Source: Candidatus Cloacimonadota bacterium
Lineage (GTDB): Bacteria; Cloacimonadota; Cloacimonadia; Cloacimonadales; TCS61
Length of the DNA stretch: 6,001 nt
Direction: 5' to 3'
Assembly: GCA_003647825.1 (NCBI GenBank)
Contig: QMNP01000114.1
Location: 1 to 6,001, forward strand
The position numbers and the translations under genes are program-made. Of this stretch, positions 1 to 6,001 are shown piece by piece. The notes below the pieces were generated by a model. It searched no databases. It saw nothing but the letters and a program-made list of their open reading frames with translations, and had not been told where the DNA came from. Within the stretch, counting starts at the first letter, position 1; the number at the start of each line of letters is the position of its first letter.

Positions 1-100
1 AACATATCCAATTATTCTGTGTTACGAGGACAAACTTCGTAACAAGACTCTAACATTTCCAATTCCTACGTTACGAAGACAAACTTCGTAACGAGAATTG
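1..100. repeat. Two-copy ~50-bp direct repeat, each with a hairpin (probable edge of an interspersed repeat cluster)
   Basis: Two units of about 50 bp follow one another (roughly 1-51 and 52-100). Each begins AACAT(A/T)TCCAATT, has a short variable stretch of 5-7 bp, then a 23-bp palindromic core at 21-43 and 70-92; the two cores differ at one base. In the second copy the palindrome extends to a perfect 10-bp stem (69-78 with 84-93) around an ACAAA loop. In the first copy the 9-bp stem (21-29 with 35-43) has one G-T mismatch. The flanking AACAT..TCCAATT is also repeated, so the whole unit is duplicated, not only the hairpin. The array may extend past the left edge. It sits 17 nt after the stop codon of the large secreted-protein gene. 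It resembles REP-type intergenic palindromes; the family name and function are unknown to me. Confidence 0.8.
69..93. other. Perfect 10-bp inverted repeat downstream of the secreted-protein gene
   Basis: The arms CGTTACGAAG (69-78) and CTTCGTAACG (84-93) are exact reverse complements around the 5-nt loop ACAAA. In the transcript of the minus-strand gene this folds into a hairpin beginning 17 nt after the TAA stop. No run of T follows it on that strand, so it is not a standard intrinsic terminator. It could still protect the 3' end of the mRNA or stop transcription weakly. A second, slightly imperfect copy follows downstream at 21-43. Confidence 0.7.
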
Positions 101-109
101 TTTTAAATT

Positions 110-382
110 TTATTTCATTAAAATCATTTTCTTGGTTTGGATCACATCTCCAGCTTTTAGCTGATAAAAATAAATCCCGCTGGAGACAGGTTTATTGCTA
201 TTATCTTCACCATTCCAAATAATGCTGTGCTGACCTGCTGAAAGGTGATCTCTAATAAGCTGCTTAACTTTCTGACCTTTTACATTATATATTACGAGTT
301 CAGTGATATCGGTAACTTCGGTGTTTAATTCAAACGAAATCGTAGTGCTGGGATTAAATGGATTCGGGTAATTATTGTGCAA
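110..382 (-). other. Region encoding the C-terminal sorting-type domain (FlgD-like Ig)
   Basis: Residues about 1301-1390. LHNNYPNPFNPSTTISFEL is followed by a short beta-rich module containing LVIYNVKGQKVKQL, SAGQHSIIWNGED, SSGIYFYQLKAG and the terminal KKMILMK. This layout is the common carboxy-terminal tail of exported proteins in FCB-group bacteria and is usually annotated as a type IX secretion (type A) sorting domain. Whether the host has a type IX system cannot be seen from this window. Confidence 0.85.
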
Positions 383-3300
383 TTTTGTTGTTACAGGAAT
401 CAAGATCGGATCATCCGAACCAACAAACCCATATTCGAAGTCAATTACAACGGTTGCACCATCACCTACTATAATATCTTCTACAAACTCAATATCATAA
501 TCATCAACTACACAACTTACAAGAGGATAGCTACAGCCAGCTACATCCATTGTGTAAAAGCCAGCTGCATCGCTAACTGCTTCAAACATTCCAGCAGTAA
601 TTACTGCACCTTCCACCGGATCACCGTTTATTGCAGAAGTCACTGTACCTTCTATTGTTCCCCAGAAAGGATAATTTTCAGTGAAGATATGTTGGACTTC
701 AGCGGTACCAACTGAGCGTTCCCACACACGAACATCATCAACTTTCCCATCAATTGTATTAGCATTGGAATGTCCGATCTGGAATCCATCCCAGGCGATT
801 GGTGAATTCATATTATCTCTTTGAGCAATCATATGTCCATTTTTAAACAGGCAGGAGTAGCCGTTATCATAGGCAAATGCGAAGAAATTCCATTCATTAA
901 TAGTCACACCTTCCGAGCACGTATTCGGATTAAATCTTGTTCCGGTAGTAACACCGGTATATATTGTTCCTTCATTGGATGTGTGAAAATTGAAACCATC
1001 CCAACCTACAGCAGCACGAACCTGCTGATTCCAGTTGAAAGTAGTTTCTGGTAAAAGCCACCAGCTCACAGAAAAAGCTTCCGGAGCAGTCGTGAAAACA
1101 TCCGGTGCAAGAATATATTCAGCTTCTTCATCGAATTCTGCACAAAGTCCGATCACGCCATCATAGGCAAAAGTAATGTCTCCATTAATCTGTCCGTCAT
1201 TGCCGTTTCCACTGGAATCTGTGGCATCTCCATCCAGTTCGTAATATCCAACTATATCTGTAAACATTGAATTTCCATCTTCATATTCCAAGCTTGATAT
1301 TGCAGATTCTCCGGTAGAAAAAACTGCAGAAATTCCGATTTCATGCACTCCCGAACCAATAGAAGAAACATCAAAGCTTAATTCATTCGTTGTAGCTGCA
1401 GGTGTCGTCATATCATCAACAAATACTTTATATTCCTGAAAACTTCGATTTATTGCATCAGCTGGTACAGCATCCCAATATGCAATATATTCAATCACAC
1501 CTAATCCCTGAATTGACTGGATCAATTCATTTAAAAGAGCCTGTAGATTAACCTCTTCCAATATTTCTATATCTTCAGAAACAAAAGTTTCAAAATTTGC
1601 CAGAGAAACAGTTAACGTGTAGGTTCCTTTTAGTATTTCGTCGAATACTACAGCTCCTTCTTCCACAACTTCTGTATAATTGAACGCACTGTTTGTGCAC
1701 TCCTGATTTCTTAAATTCACAATTGCTCCATCAGGATCATCACCACTGTTTGTAAAAACTGCTACATTTACAGTTACATGCATGTTCTTATATAAAATAT
1801 TTGAGAAGGCTGGAGCGGATAACAAATCACCAGTAAATACAGCTCGGACAGCATATCTGTAAATATTTTCTGGGAGAGCAGGCCACACAGAATCTTCGAA
1901 AGAACTTCCTGTTACTCCGAATCCAACTTGTACCCAATTGTTCGCATTACCTTCATCTCCATTTAATCCCACATAAATATTGTATCCAGTTAATTCACGA
2001 TTAATCTGAGAAGTGCTTTTCATAGCTCTCTGGTTACTTTGGAATGCAGGTTCATTCCAGGAAATAAAAGCATTACCATTTTCGATGATATCTGCTTCTA
2101 CATTAGAAGGAGCATAGATCAATTCCATAAGATCGGCATCAGCAGTTGCATTTCCGTTGTTTGTAACAGAAATTCCAGTTTGAACTACGGTAGAATAACC
2201 TTCTGCTGCAAAGGTAATGTCATAAGTATTTGGATAAACCTCCATAGAATATGTTCCATCTGTGGAAGTAGTAGTTTCATAAACTCCGGCTGTAATATTT
2301 ACCCCAGCCACTGGATTCGAGTTGGAAGCATCGGTTACAGTTCCAGAAATCGTTCCCATTCCACCGGTTTCATCATAACTATAAAGTGTGAACCAGCCTT
2401 TAACATGTTGCGGATTTCGCATACTGTTTCCGTTATCCAGGATTGCATACCAATTTTCGCCAACAGGAATATCAAATTCTGCAGCTCCATTTAATACATC
2501 AATCTGTTCTTCAAATATCTCACAATTATCATAGGAAGTATAATCATTAAAACCCGTTTCAGAAGTCATGAAGAAATTGATCATTCCTTCCTCTAAAACA
2601 TGAGCATAATAACTATTATCAATATCATCGAAAGGAATAACTCCTCTTACAACTTGATTTTCTGCAGTAAAATCAGCAAAGATCTTGTAGTCATCGGTTG
2701 TATCTTCAGGGGTTGTTACTGCAGTATAATCTAAAGCTGGCATCGTTCCCGTTAGGTTAATAACATACGTATAAGTCTGACCCGGCTCTGTATTATCAAT
2801 TATCTGCTGATAGGCAGTGTTCCCTGCCGACGAAGTAACTGATACCGAATAACTTCGATCATCACCAACAATGAATTCATACTTTCCATCATTATCGGTT
2901 ACTCCCACATTATCGCTGATATTACCAGCTCCTGTTCCCAGAAGCAATCGAGCACCATCTACCGGTTCTCCATTCACATCAAGAATATAGATTTCCAGAG
3001 TTGCCCAACCTTCTGAATACTTATCTGTAACAGGAGTAAGAACACCATCACTGCGAATCTCGAAAACAGAACCAAAAACTTTTCCCCAGCCGTTTTCATA
3101 AACCAGCGGATTATTAATATAACCATTCACCGGTTCCCAGGAGATCCATGCTTCATCCCAGAATTCATTCCAGGTATGATCTCCGGAAATGCTTAAGATA
3201 CCAGTACTGGGAATTAAAGCTAATCGTGTTGCGGCTGAAGTGAAATCGGAATATTCGCCACAGCGTCCAATATGTTTTGCATAGATCCGTACAGGTTGAT

Positions 3301-4282
3301 GAGGACGTTCTGAGTTGGATGTAAATGACATTGATTGATTGATCCAGGTTTTAATTGCTCCAACTGCTGTATCCATGCTCAAGTTATTACCATTCCAGGC
3401 AATATCACAATCCTGCAGATAGTATTTCAATTTAGGATAACCTTCGTCATTGTGATTGTATAAATATTCCCGCCAGAAAAAGCCATCTTCAGGATCTGTA
3501 ATATTGTTATTGTGTGTTCCATTGCTTTCAACGATCTCCGGATCTATAAAAGCAGGAATTTCATCTGTTATTTTGGGGTGTACAATATACCAGTAATAGA
3601 TATCACGTGGAACCTCTACTTGATATAAATTACCTTCGGCATCTTCTTTCCAATATCTGGTAGTTGAATAATAATCTTCATCTGTATATGAATGACCGTA
3701 ATCAATTATTTCTACATAGGATAGATCATTGTCGATCTCGTAAATGTAAAAGGCATTCTGCTCAAAAATCTCGGTATAGGCATATGGAGAAGAAAGATAT
3801 TCTACAGAGGAATTAGCTACAGAAAAAGCAATTTCGTCAATGTATGGATCGACAGCATCATTGATGACTCCAGCCCATTTCTGTTGATTCGTTGAAGTTA
3901 ATTGACGAAGTGTATTCTCTAATGCTGTTCTGATCCAGGCAGGAGATTTTTCCACAGCCTGCTGCGATTCTGGAGAAAGTGTTAATAGATTAGAAACATA
4001 ATCCAGTGTTCCATCGGTAGAATTAAACTTCGCACCTAAATAACTATAAGCAGAAATATAAGTATCAAAATAGATAGAATCAACAGCAGACCAGGTATCT
4101 CTGTTCAAATATTCCGGTCTTGTACCTGTTCTGTCTATTTGTGAAGGAATGTATTCAGAAGCAACACCACCATAACCTTCAATAGCTGGTTTTAGTTCTT
4201 TAGTTGTCAGTCCCCTTTCATCTGCAGCAAGCATGGCAGTAAAAATAACAAAAATAACCCCAATAAATAGAATCTTTTTCAT
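110..4282 (-). CDS. Large secreted multidomain protein with transglutaminase-like, LamG-like and C-terminal sorting domains
   Basis: Encodes 1390 residues, complete. The start ATG has a good Shine-Dalgarno (AAGGAG, 5 nt away) and is followed by a signal peptide (MKKILFIGVIFVIFTAMLAA, cleavage near residue 19-20). Residues 25-300 match no family I recognise and are rich in Tyr and Asp around 170-290. Residues ~300-395 look like a transglutaminase/PNGase-type papain fold: GRCGEYSDF with Cys341 and GDHTWNEFW with His369; the expected Asp is replaced by Glu383 in SWEPVN. Beta-sandwich modules follow: carboxypeptidase-regulatory-like at ~425-510, 643-718, ~835-913 and 1208-1283; FN3-like at ~724-830 and more weakly ~925-998; LamG/concanavalin-like at ~1008-1202 (GYYELDGDATDSSGNGNDG, later DDVRVWERS). 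The C-terminus (~1301-1390, NYPNPFNPSTTISFEL then a FlgD-like Ig ending KKMILMK) resembles type IX-style sorting domains. Inferred to be exported and surface-attached or released. Whether it cleaves, crosslinks or only binds protein or glycan cannot be decided. The export call is firm; the catalytic call is moderate. Confidence 0.93.
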   Translation of the reverse strand: MKKILFIGVIFVIFTAMLAADERGLTTKELKPAIEGYGGVASEYIPSQIDRTGTRPEYLNRDTWSAVDSIYFDTYISAYSYLGAKFNSTDGTLDYVSNLLTLSPESQQAVEKSPAWIRTALENTLRQLTSTNQQKWAGVINDAVDPYIDEIAFSVANSSVEYLSSPYAYTEIFEQNAFYIYEIDNDLSYVEIIDYGHSYTDEDYYSTTRYWKEDAEGNLYQVEVPRDIYYWYIVHPKITDEIPAFIDPEIVESNGTHNNNITDPEDGFFWREYLYNHNDEGYPKLKYYLQDCDIAWNGNNLSMDTAVGAIKTWINQSMSFTSNSERPHQPVRIYAKHIGRCGEYSDFTSAATRLALIPSTGILSISGDHTWNEFWDEAWISWEPVNGYINNPLVYENGWGKVFGSVFEIRSDGVLTPVTDKYSEGWATLEIYILDVNGEPVDGARLLLGTGAGNISDNVGVTDNDGKYEFIVGDDRSYSVSVTSSAGNTAYQQIIDNTEPGQTYTYVINLTGTMPALDYTAVTTPEDTTDDYKIFADFTAENQVVRGVIPFDDIDNSYYAHVLEEGMINFFMTSETGFNDYTSYDNCEIFEEQIDVLNGAAEFDIPVGENWYAILDNGNSMRNPQHVKGWFTLYSYDETGGMGTISGTVTDASNSNPVAGVNITAGVYETTTSTDGTYSMEVYPNTYDITFAAEGYSTVVQTGISVTNNGNATADADLMELIYAPSNVEADIIENGNAFISWNEPAFQSNQRAMKSTSQINRELTGYNIYVGLNGDEGNANNWVQVGFGVTGSSFEDSVWPALPENIYRYAVRAVFTGDLLSAPAFSNILYKNMHVTVNVAVFTNSGDDPDGAIVNLRNQECTNSAFNYTEVVEEGAVVFDEILKGTYTLTVSLANFETFVSEDIEILEEVNLQALLNELIQSIQGLGVIEYIAYWDAVPADAINRSFQEYKVFVDDMTTPAATTNELSFDVSSIGSGVHEIGISAVFSTGESAISSLEYEDGNSMFTDIVGYYELDGDATDSSGNGNDGQINGDITFAYDGVIGLCAEFDEEAEYILAPDVFTTAPEAFSVSWWLLPETTFNWNQQVRAAVGWDGFNFHTSNEGTIYTGVTTGTRFNPNTCSEGVTINEWNFFAFAYDNGYSCLFKNGHMIAQRDNMNSPIAWDGFQIGHSNANTIDGKVDDVRVWERSVGTAEVQHIFTENYPFWGTIEGTVTSAINGDPVEGAVITAGMFEAVSDAAGFYTMDVAGCSYPLVSCVVDDYDIEFVEDIIVGDGATVVIDFEYGFVGSDDPILIPVTTKLHNNYPNPFNPSTTISFELNTEVTDITELVIYNVKGQKVKQLIRDHLSAGQHSIIWNGEDNSNKPVSSGIYFYQLKAGDVIQTKKMILMK
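677..1261 (-). other. Region encoding the LamG / concanavalin A-like module
   Basis: Residues about 1008-1202 of the secreted protein. The opening VGYYELDGDATDSSGNGNDG is the usual entry of LamG-like (jelly-roll) domains. AFSVSWWLLPE gives the central strand, WNFFAFAYDNG plus LFKNGHMIAQRD the 'wait-for-it' strand pair, and GFQIGHSN...IDGKVDDVRVWERS the characteristic closing strands. Such modules usually bind carbohydrate or protein ligands, often with calcium. Binding here is inferred from fold only. Confidence 0.8.
3098..3385 (-). other. Region encoding the transglutaminase/PNGase-like domain
   Basis: Corresponds to residues about 300-395 of the secreted protein. The Cys341 codon is at 3260-3262 and the His369 codon at 3176-3178. 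The pattern GRCGE(Y/W)...(~20-25 residues)...DH(T/V)W(N/T)E...W...(D/E)P is shared with transglutaminase-core proteins and eukaryotic-type peptide:N-glycanases, which use a Cys-His-Asp triad. Here the third position aligns with Glu383, with Asn386 nearby as an alternative. Domain edges are approximate. The boundary with the uncharacterised N-terminal region is uncertain, because helices at 303-320 may belong to the fold. Confidence 0.7.
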
Positions 4283-4287
4283 AGTTT

Positions 4288-4293
4288 CTCCTT
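4288..4293 (-). promoter_or_regulatory. Ribosome binding site of the secreted-protein gene, abutting the purM stop
   Basis: Reads AAGGAG on the minus strand, 5 nt before the ATG. It lies 2 nt after the purM TAA at 4296-4298, inside the 13-nt gap between the two genes. It supports the chosen start, and its position suggests that ribosomes finishing purM could reinitiate here. No separate promoter fits in the gap. Confidence 0.8.
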
Positions 4294-4295
4294 AA

Positions 4296-5363
4296 TTAAA
4301 TTGGAAATTCAAATCTACCAGGAAATGCTCCCAGCGTATTAATTATAATTATTTTTTCTTTAATGATCTCACCAACAACCTGTGCATTTACAGATAAACT
4401 TTTTAACGTGACATCTACATCTTCCGAGGCAACAACCAGCATCATTCCATTTCCCATATTCCAGGTTTTGTAAGCCTCGTCTTCTGCAATATTCCCCAAT
4501 CTTTGAATCTCTTTTACCATTGGTGATGGCTCAATCAAATCATCGAAATCAGCACCAAGTCCGGTTGATTTTAGAACTCGATTGAAATTACCTGGTATTC
4601 CTCCACCTGTGATATGAGCGATACCTTTTATATTGATCTTTCTTTTTTGATTAAATCTTCCAAGTATTGCCAGCAGGGCTGCTGAATAAATTGTTGAAGG
4701 TTCCAGAAGAGCTTCTCCCCAACTTTTTCCAAATGGAGATGGTTTCAGATATCCTTTTTTTCCAAGTTTTTGTTCAATAATATATCTAACTAGTGAAAAG
4801 CCGTTGGAGCGGAATCCTTTTTCTTCTAAAGCTATTATCTTATCTCCCGCTGCAATATTTTTTCCTGTGATCACTTTGTCTTTTTCCAGAATTCCTACAG
4901 CTGTAGCATTCCATACATTACCATTTACGGAATTACCAACTTCTGCGATCTCACCACCAGGAATAACAATTTTTTGTTCAATGCAAGCTTGAGCCAAGCC
5001 CTTCATAAGTTCAGAAACAATATTCGCATCAACTTTGTTTGTATCAAGAGTGTTTGTAATTGAAATAGTCTCTGCCCCCAGGCAAACAGCATCATCGCAA
5101 ACCATGGCCAACAAGTCATAACCGAGTGTATCAAATTTTCCTATTTTCTCGGCAATTTCGATTTTTGTTCCTACACCGTCATCACCTTGAACAAGATAAA
5201 ACTCACCCATATCGATGAGCCCGGCAAAAGAGCCATCTTCAACCAGCGGTTCTCCTATCATACCTTTTCTGGAATCAAAAGTAGATTTCGCAAAATTATA
5301 TGCAATTTTAGATGCTGCATCACCAGCTTTAATATCAACACCAGCTTTTTTGTAATCACTCAT
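4296..5363 (-). CDS. purM: Phosphoribosylformylglycinamidine cyclo-ligase (AIR synthetase)
   Basis: Encodes 355 residues, complete and close to the usual ~345. PurM is a cytoplasmic enzyme that uses ATP to close the ring of formylglycinamidine ribonucleotide (FGAM), giving aminoimidazole ribonucleotide (AIR) in de novo purine synthesis. Family signatures occur in the expected order: AGVDI near the N-terminus (7-11), the nucleotide-binding GDDGVGTK (60-67; many homologues have GTDGVGTK), GYDLLAM (81-87), GGEIAE (136-141), SNGFSLVR (186-193), HITGGGIPGN (250-259) and MGNGM (303-307; often CGVGM). The start is fixed by GGAG 5 nt upstream and by the conserved short leader before AGVDI. It follows guaB by 148 nt and precedes the secreted-protein gene by 13 nt, all on the same strand. 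Sequence variations from the E. coli enzyme look like ordinary divergence. The related PurL fold shares parts of this pattern, but length and motif order fit PurM. Confidence 0.95.
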   Translation of the reverse strand: MSDYKKAGVDIKAGDAASKIAYNFAKSTFDSRKGMIGEPLVEDGSFAGLIDMGEFYLVQGDDGVGTKIEIAEKIGKFDTLGYDLLAMVCDDAVCLGAETISITNTLDTNKVDANIVSELMKGLAQACIEQKIVIPGGEIAEVGNSVNGNVWNATAVGILEKDKVITGKNIAAGDKIIALEEKGFRSNGFSLVRYIIEQKLGKKGYLKPSPFGKSWGEALLEPSTIYSAALLAILGRFNQKRKINIKGIAHITGGGIPGNFNRVLKSTGLGADFDDLIEPSPMVKEIQRLGNIAEDEAYKTWNMGNGMMLVVASEDVDVTLKSLSVNAQVVGEIIKEKIIIINTLGAFPGRFEFPI

Positions 5364-5368
5364 TTATA

Positions 5369-5374
5369 CTCCTT
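5369..5374 (-). promoter_or_regulatory. Ribosome binding site of purM
   Basis: AAGGAG on the minus strand, 5 nt ahead of the ATG. It lies just beyond the repeat-filled spacer, within an A-rich run (AAAAAAGGAG), and confirms the start placed before the conserved AGVDI motif. Confidence 0.75.
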
Positions 5375-5396
5375 TTTTAACAACGAACAAAAACTA

Positions 5397-5432
5397 ACCA
5401 CTGAGCTCACTGAGAACACTGAGAACACTGAG
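5397..5432. repeat. Four tandem copies of a 9-bp unit ending CACTGAG
   Basis: Units ACCACTGAG, CTCACTGAG, AACACTGAG and AACACTGAG occur back to back; the last two are identical and all share CACTGAG. The unit length is a multiple of three, so on the plus strand it reads as a Thr-Glu-Asn-like peptide repeat inside an apparent open frame that is not a real gene. The array leads directly, after AAAT, into the palindrome at 5437. Similar 'CAC(T/A)GAG' strings occur between genes in many bacterial genomes, as far as I recall; I cannot verify a family here. Confidence 0.85.
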
Positions 5433-5436
5433 AAAT

Positions 5437-5476
5437 CTCCTCTTGAGAGGAGTACAACTTTAGTTGGGAGGTGTGT
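5437..5476. repeat. REP-like double palindrome
   Basis: The first inverted repeat, CTCCTCT/AGAGGAG (5437-5443 with 5446-5452), can fold as a 6-bp stem with a TTGA loop. The second, CAACT/AGTTG (5455-5459 with 5462-5466), is followed by GGAGGTGTGT. Two adjacent small hairpins with a conserved-looking tail are typical of REP elements mobilised by IS200/IS605-like (RAYT) transposases. No transposase gene is in this window, so mobility is inference. On neither strand is it followed by a T-run, which argues against a simple terminator. Confidence 0.65.
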
Positions 5477-5511
5477 CTTGCAAATAAATAATTAAACATT
5501 ACTATATTCAA

Positions 5512-6001
5512 TTACTCTGATGAATTATTATCTTGATTATCAATATTCTCTGTACTTAAATAAATATCGTGAGGTTTACCTTCTCGTATTGAAAGAGCAG
5601 ATACCACTTCAAGTTCTGCCAGATTATGAAATTCAGAAATATTCATCGCACCACAAGTTCCCATTGAAGATTTTATTTTTGCCAGAGTTTCTTCCAGGTT
5701 ATCTCGAAGATGACCGGCATATTCTACCATACCTTCTACACCTTCCACAAATTTACCCTGATTATATCGTCTTGCTTTCCAATTTTGTGCTCTTGCTGAA
5801 CCTTCTCCCCAATATGGTTTCATCACTCGATTATTGACCACGATCTTATCTGTTGGTGATTCTTCCATCCTTGCAAAATAACGACCCATCATCACATAAT
5901 CTGCACCGAGTGCTAAAGCAATTGTGACATCCTTTGTACTTGTTACTCCACCATCAGCAGCAATTGGAATATATTTTCCAGTTTCATTAAAATACTTATC
6001 T
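5512..6001 (-). CDS. guaB: IMP dehydrogenase, C-terminal part (5' end outside the window)
   Basis: The frame is open from the right edge to TAA at 5512-5514, giving the last 162 residues; the true start lies beyond 6001. IMP dehydrogenase oxidises IMP to XMP with NAD+, the committed step to GMP, in the cytoplasm. The fragment opens with the IMP-phosphate-binding segment of the TIM barrel (IPIAADGGVTSTKDVTIALALGADYVMMGR, given here as fragments IPIAADGG and GADYVMMG), then the flap region KPYWGEGSARAQNW with the Arg-Tyr pair of ARRYN. The tail is EGVEGMVEYAGHLRDNLE followed by MGTCGAMNISEFH. This ending, with a Cys-Gly after the last helix, matches the long bacterial/eukaryote-like IMPDH type better than GMP reductase. 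A GTG at 5893-5895 is internal, not the start. Same strand as purM, 148 nt upstream of it, consistent with a purine gene cluster. Confidence 0.92.
   Translation of the reverse strand, partial: DKYFNETGKYIPIAADGGVTSTKDVTIALALGADYVMMGRYFARMEESPTDKIVVNNRVMKPYWGEGSARAQNWKARRYNQGKFVEGVEGMVEYAGHLRDNLEETLAKIKSSMGTCGAMNISEFHNLAELEVVSALSIREGKPHDIYLSTENIDNQDNNSSE

Larger units (their letters stand above)
5364..5511. other. guaB-purM spacer, largely occupied by repeats
   Basis: 148 nt without a credible gene. From the purM side it contains the purM ribosome binding site, an A/C-rich linker, four 9-bp tandem units, a REP-like double palindrome, then an AT-rich stretch up to the guaB stop. I see no hairpin with a T-run that would end guaB transcription and no convincing -35/-10 pair for purM. 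Read-through from guaB is therefore possible but not shown. Confidence 0.7.

Noticed and set aside
21..93. Possible CRISPR array (two 23-bp palindromic repeats 26 bp apart)
   Set aside because: Only two copies are present, and the intervening sequence is itself repeated (AACAT..TCCAATT), unlike unique spacers. No cas gene is in view.
69..93. Intrinsic terminator for the secreted-protein gene
   Set aside because: The stem is strong, but no T-rich tract follows it on the transcribed strand, so I list it as an inverted repeat only.
377..715. Plus-strand open frame opposite the LamG/sorting region
   Set aside because: Cys/Tyr/Ile-rich composition typical of an antisense shadow of the large gene; no start signal.
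2039..2494. Plus-strand open frame of 151 codons within the large gene
   Set aside because: Antisense shadow; composition is rich in Cys, Ser and Ile and matches no family.
5478..5483. TTGCAA as a -35 box for a purM promoter
   Set aside because: No acceptable -10 box lies 16-18 nt further along the minus strand.
5187..5495. Plus-strand open frame of 102 codons
   Set aside because: It overlaps purM antisense and runs through the 9-bp tandem repeat, giving a low-complexity Thr-Glu-Asn stretch; there is no ribosome binding site and no family resemblance.
5520..5837. Plus-strand open frame opposite guaB
   Set aside because: The minus strand encodes clear IMP dehydrogenase motifs throughout; the plus frame is Leu/Tyr-rich shadow sequence.
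5893..5895. GTG as the start codon of a short 127-residue protein
   Set aside because: The frame continues upstream to the window edge with conserved IMP dehydrogenase residues (IPIAADGGVTST), so the GTG is an internal Val codon.

Overview
The window reads entirely on the minus strand. It holds three genes, in transcription order: the 3' end of an IMP dehydrogenase gene (guaB, cut by the right edge), a complete purM (AIR synthetase), and a 4.2-kb gene for a 1390-residue secreted multidomain protein. The DNA is AT-rich, and no rRNA or other taxonomic marker is present. The large protein ends in a Y-P-N-P-F-N-P-S-T segment followed by a FlgD-like Ig module. This tail is typical of exported proteins in Bacteroidota/FCB-related phyla, and the overall style (AT-rich, transglutaminase-like plus LamG plus this tail) best suggests a Cloacimonadota-like or related FCB-group bacterium. 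That assignment is inference.

Region by region: 1-109 is intergenic and carries two near-identical hairpin repeats, probably the end of an array that continues to the left. 110-4282 is the secreted protein: signal peptide, a novel-looking N-terminal region, a transglutaminase/PNGase-like Cys-His fold, several carboxypeptidase-regulatory-like and FN3-like beta-sandwiches, a LamG-like module and the C-terminal sorting-type domain. 4296-5363 is purM, only 13 nt upstream of the large gene. 5364-5511 is a 148-nt spacer almost filled by a composite repeat: four 9-bp tandem units followed by a REP-like double hairpin. 5512 to the right edge is guaB.

guaB and purM both act in purine nucleotide synthesis: PurM closes the imidazole ring on the way to IMP, and GuaB commits IMP to GMP. 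The secreted protein has no obvious metabolic link to them. It appears to be a read-through passenger, since its Shine-Dalgarno sequence lies immediately against the purM stop codon. I did not find a recognisable defence, mobile or biosynthetic system. The points most worth following are the transglutaminase-like surface protein with an atypical third catalytic position, and the two unrelated interspersed repeat families in the two intergenic gaps.
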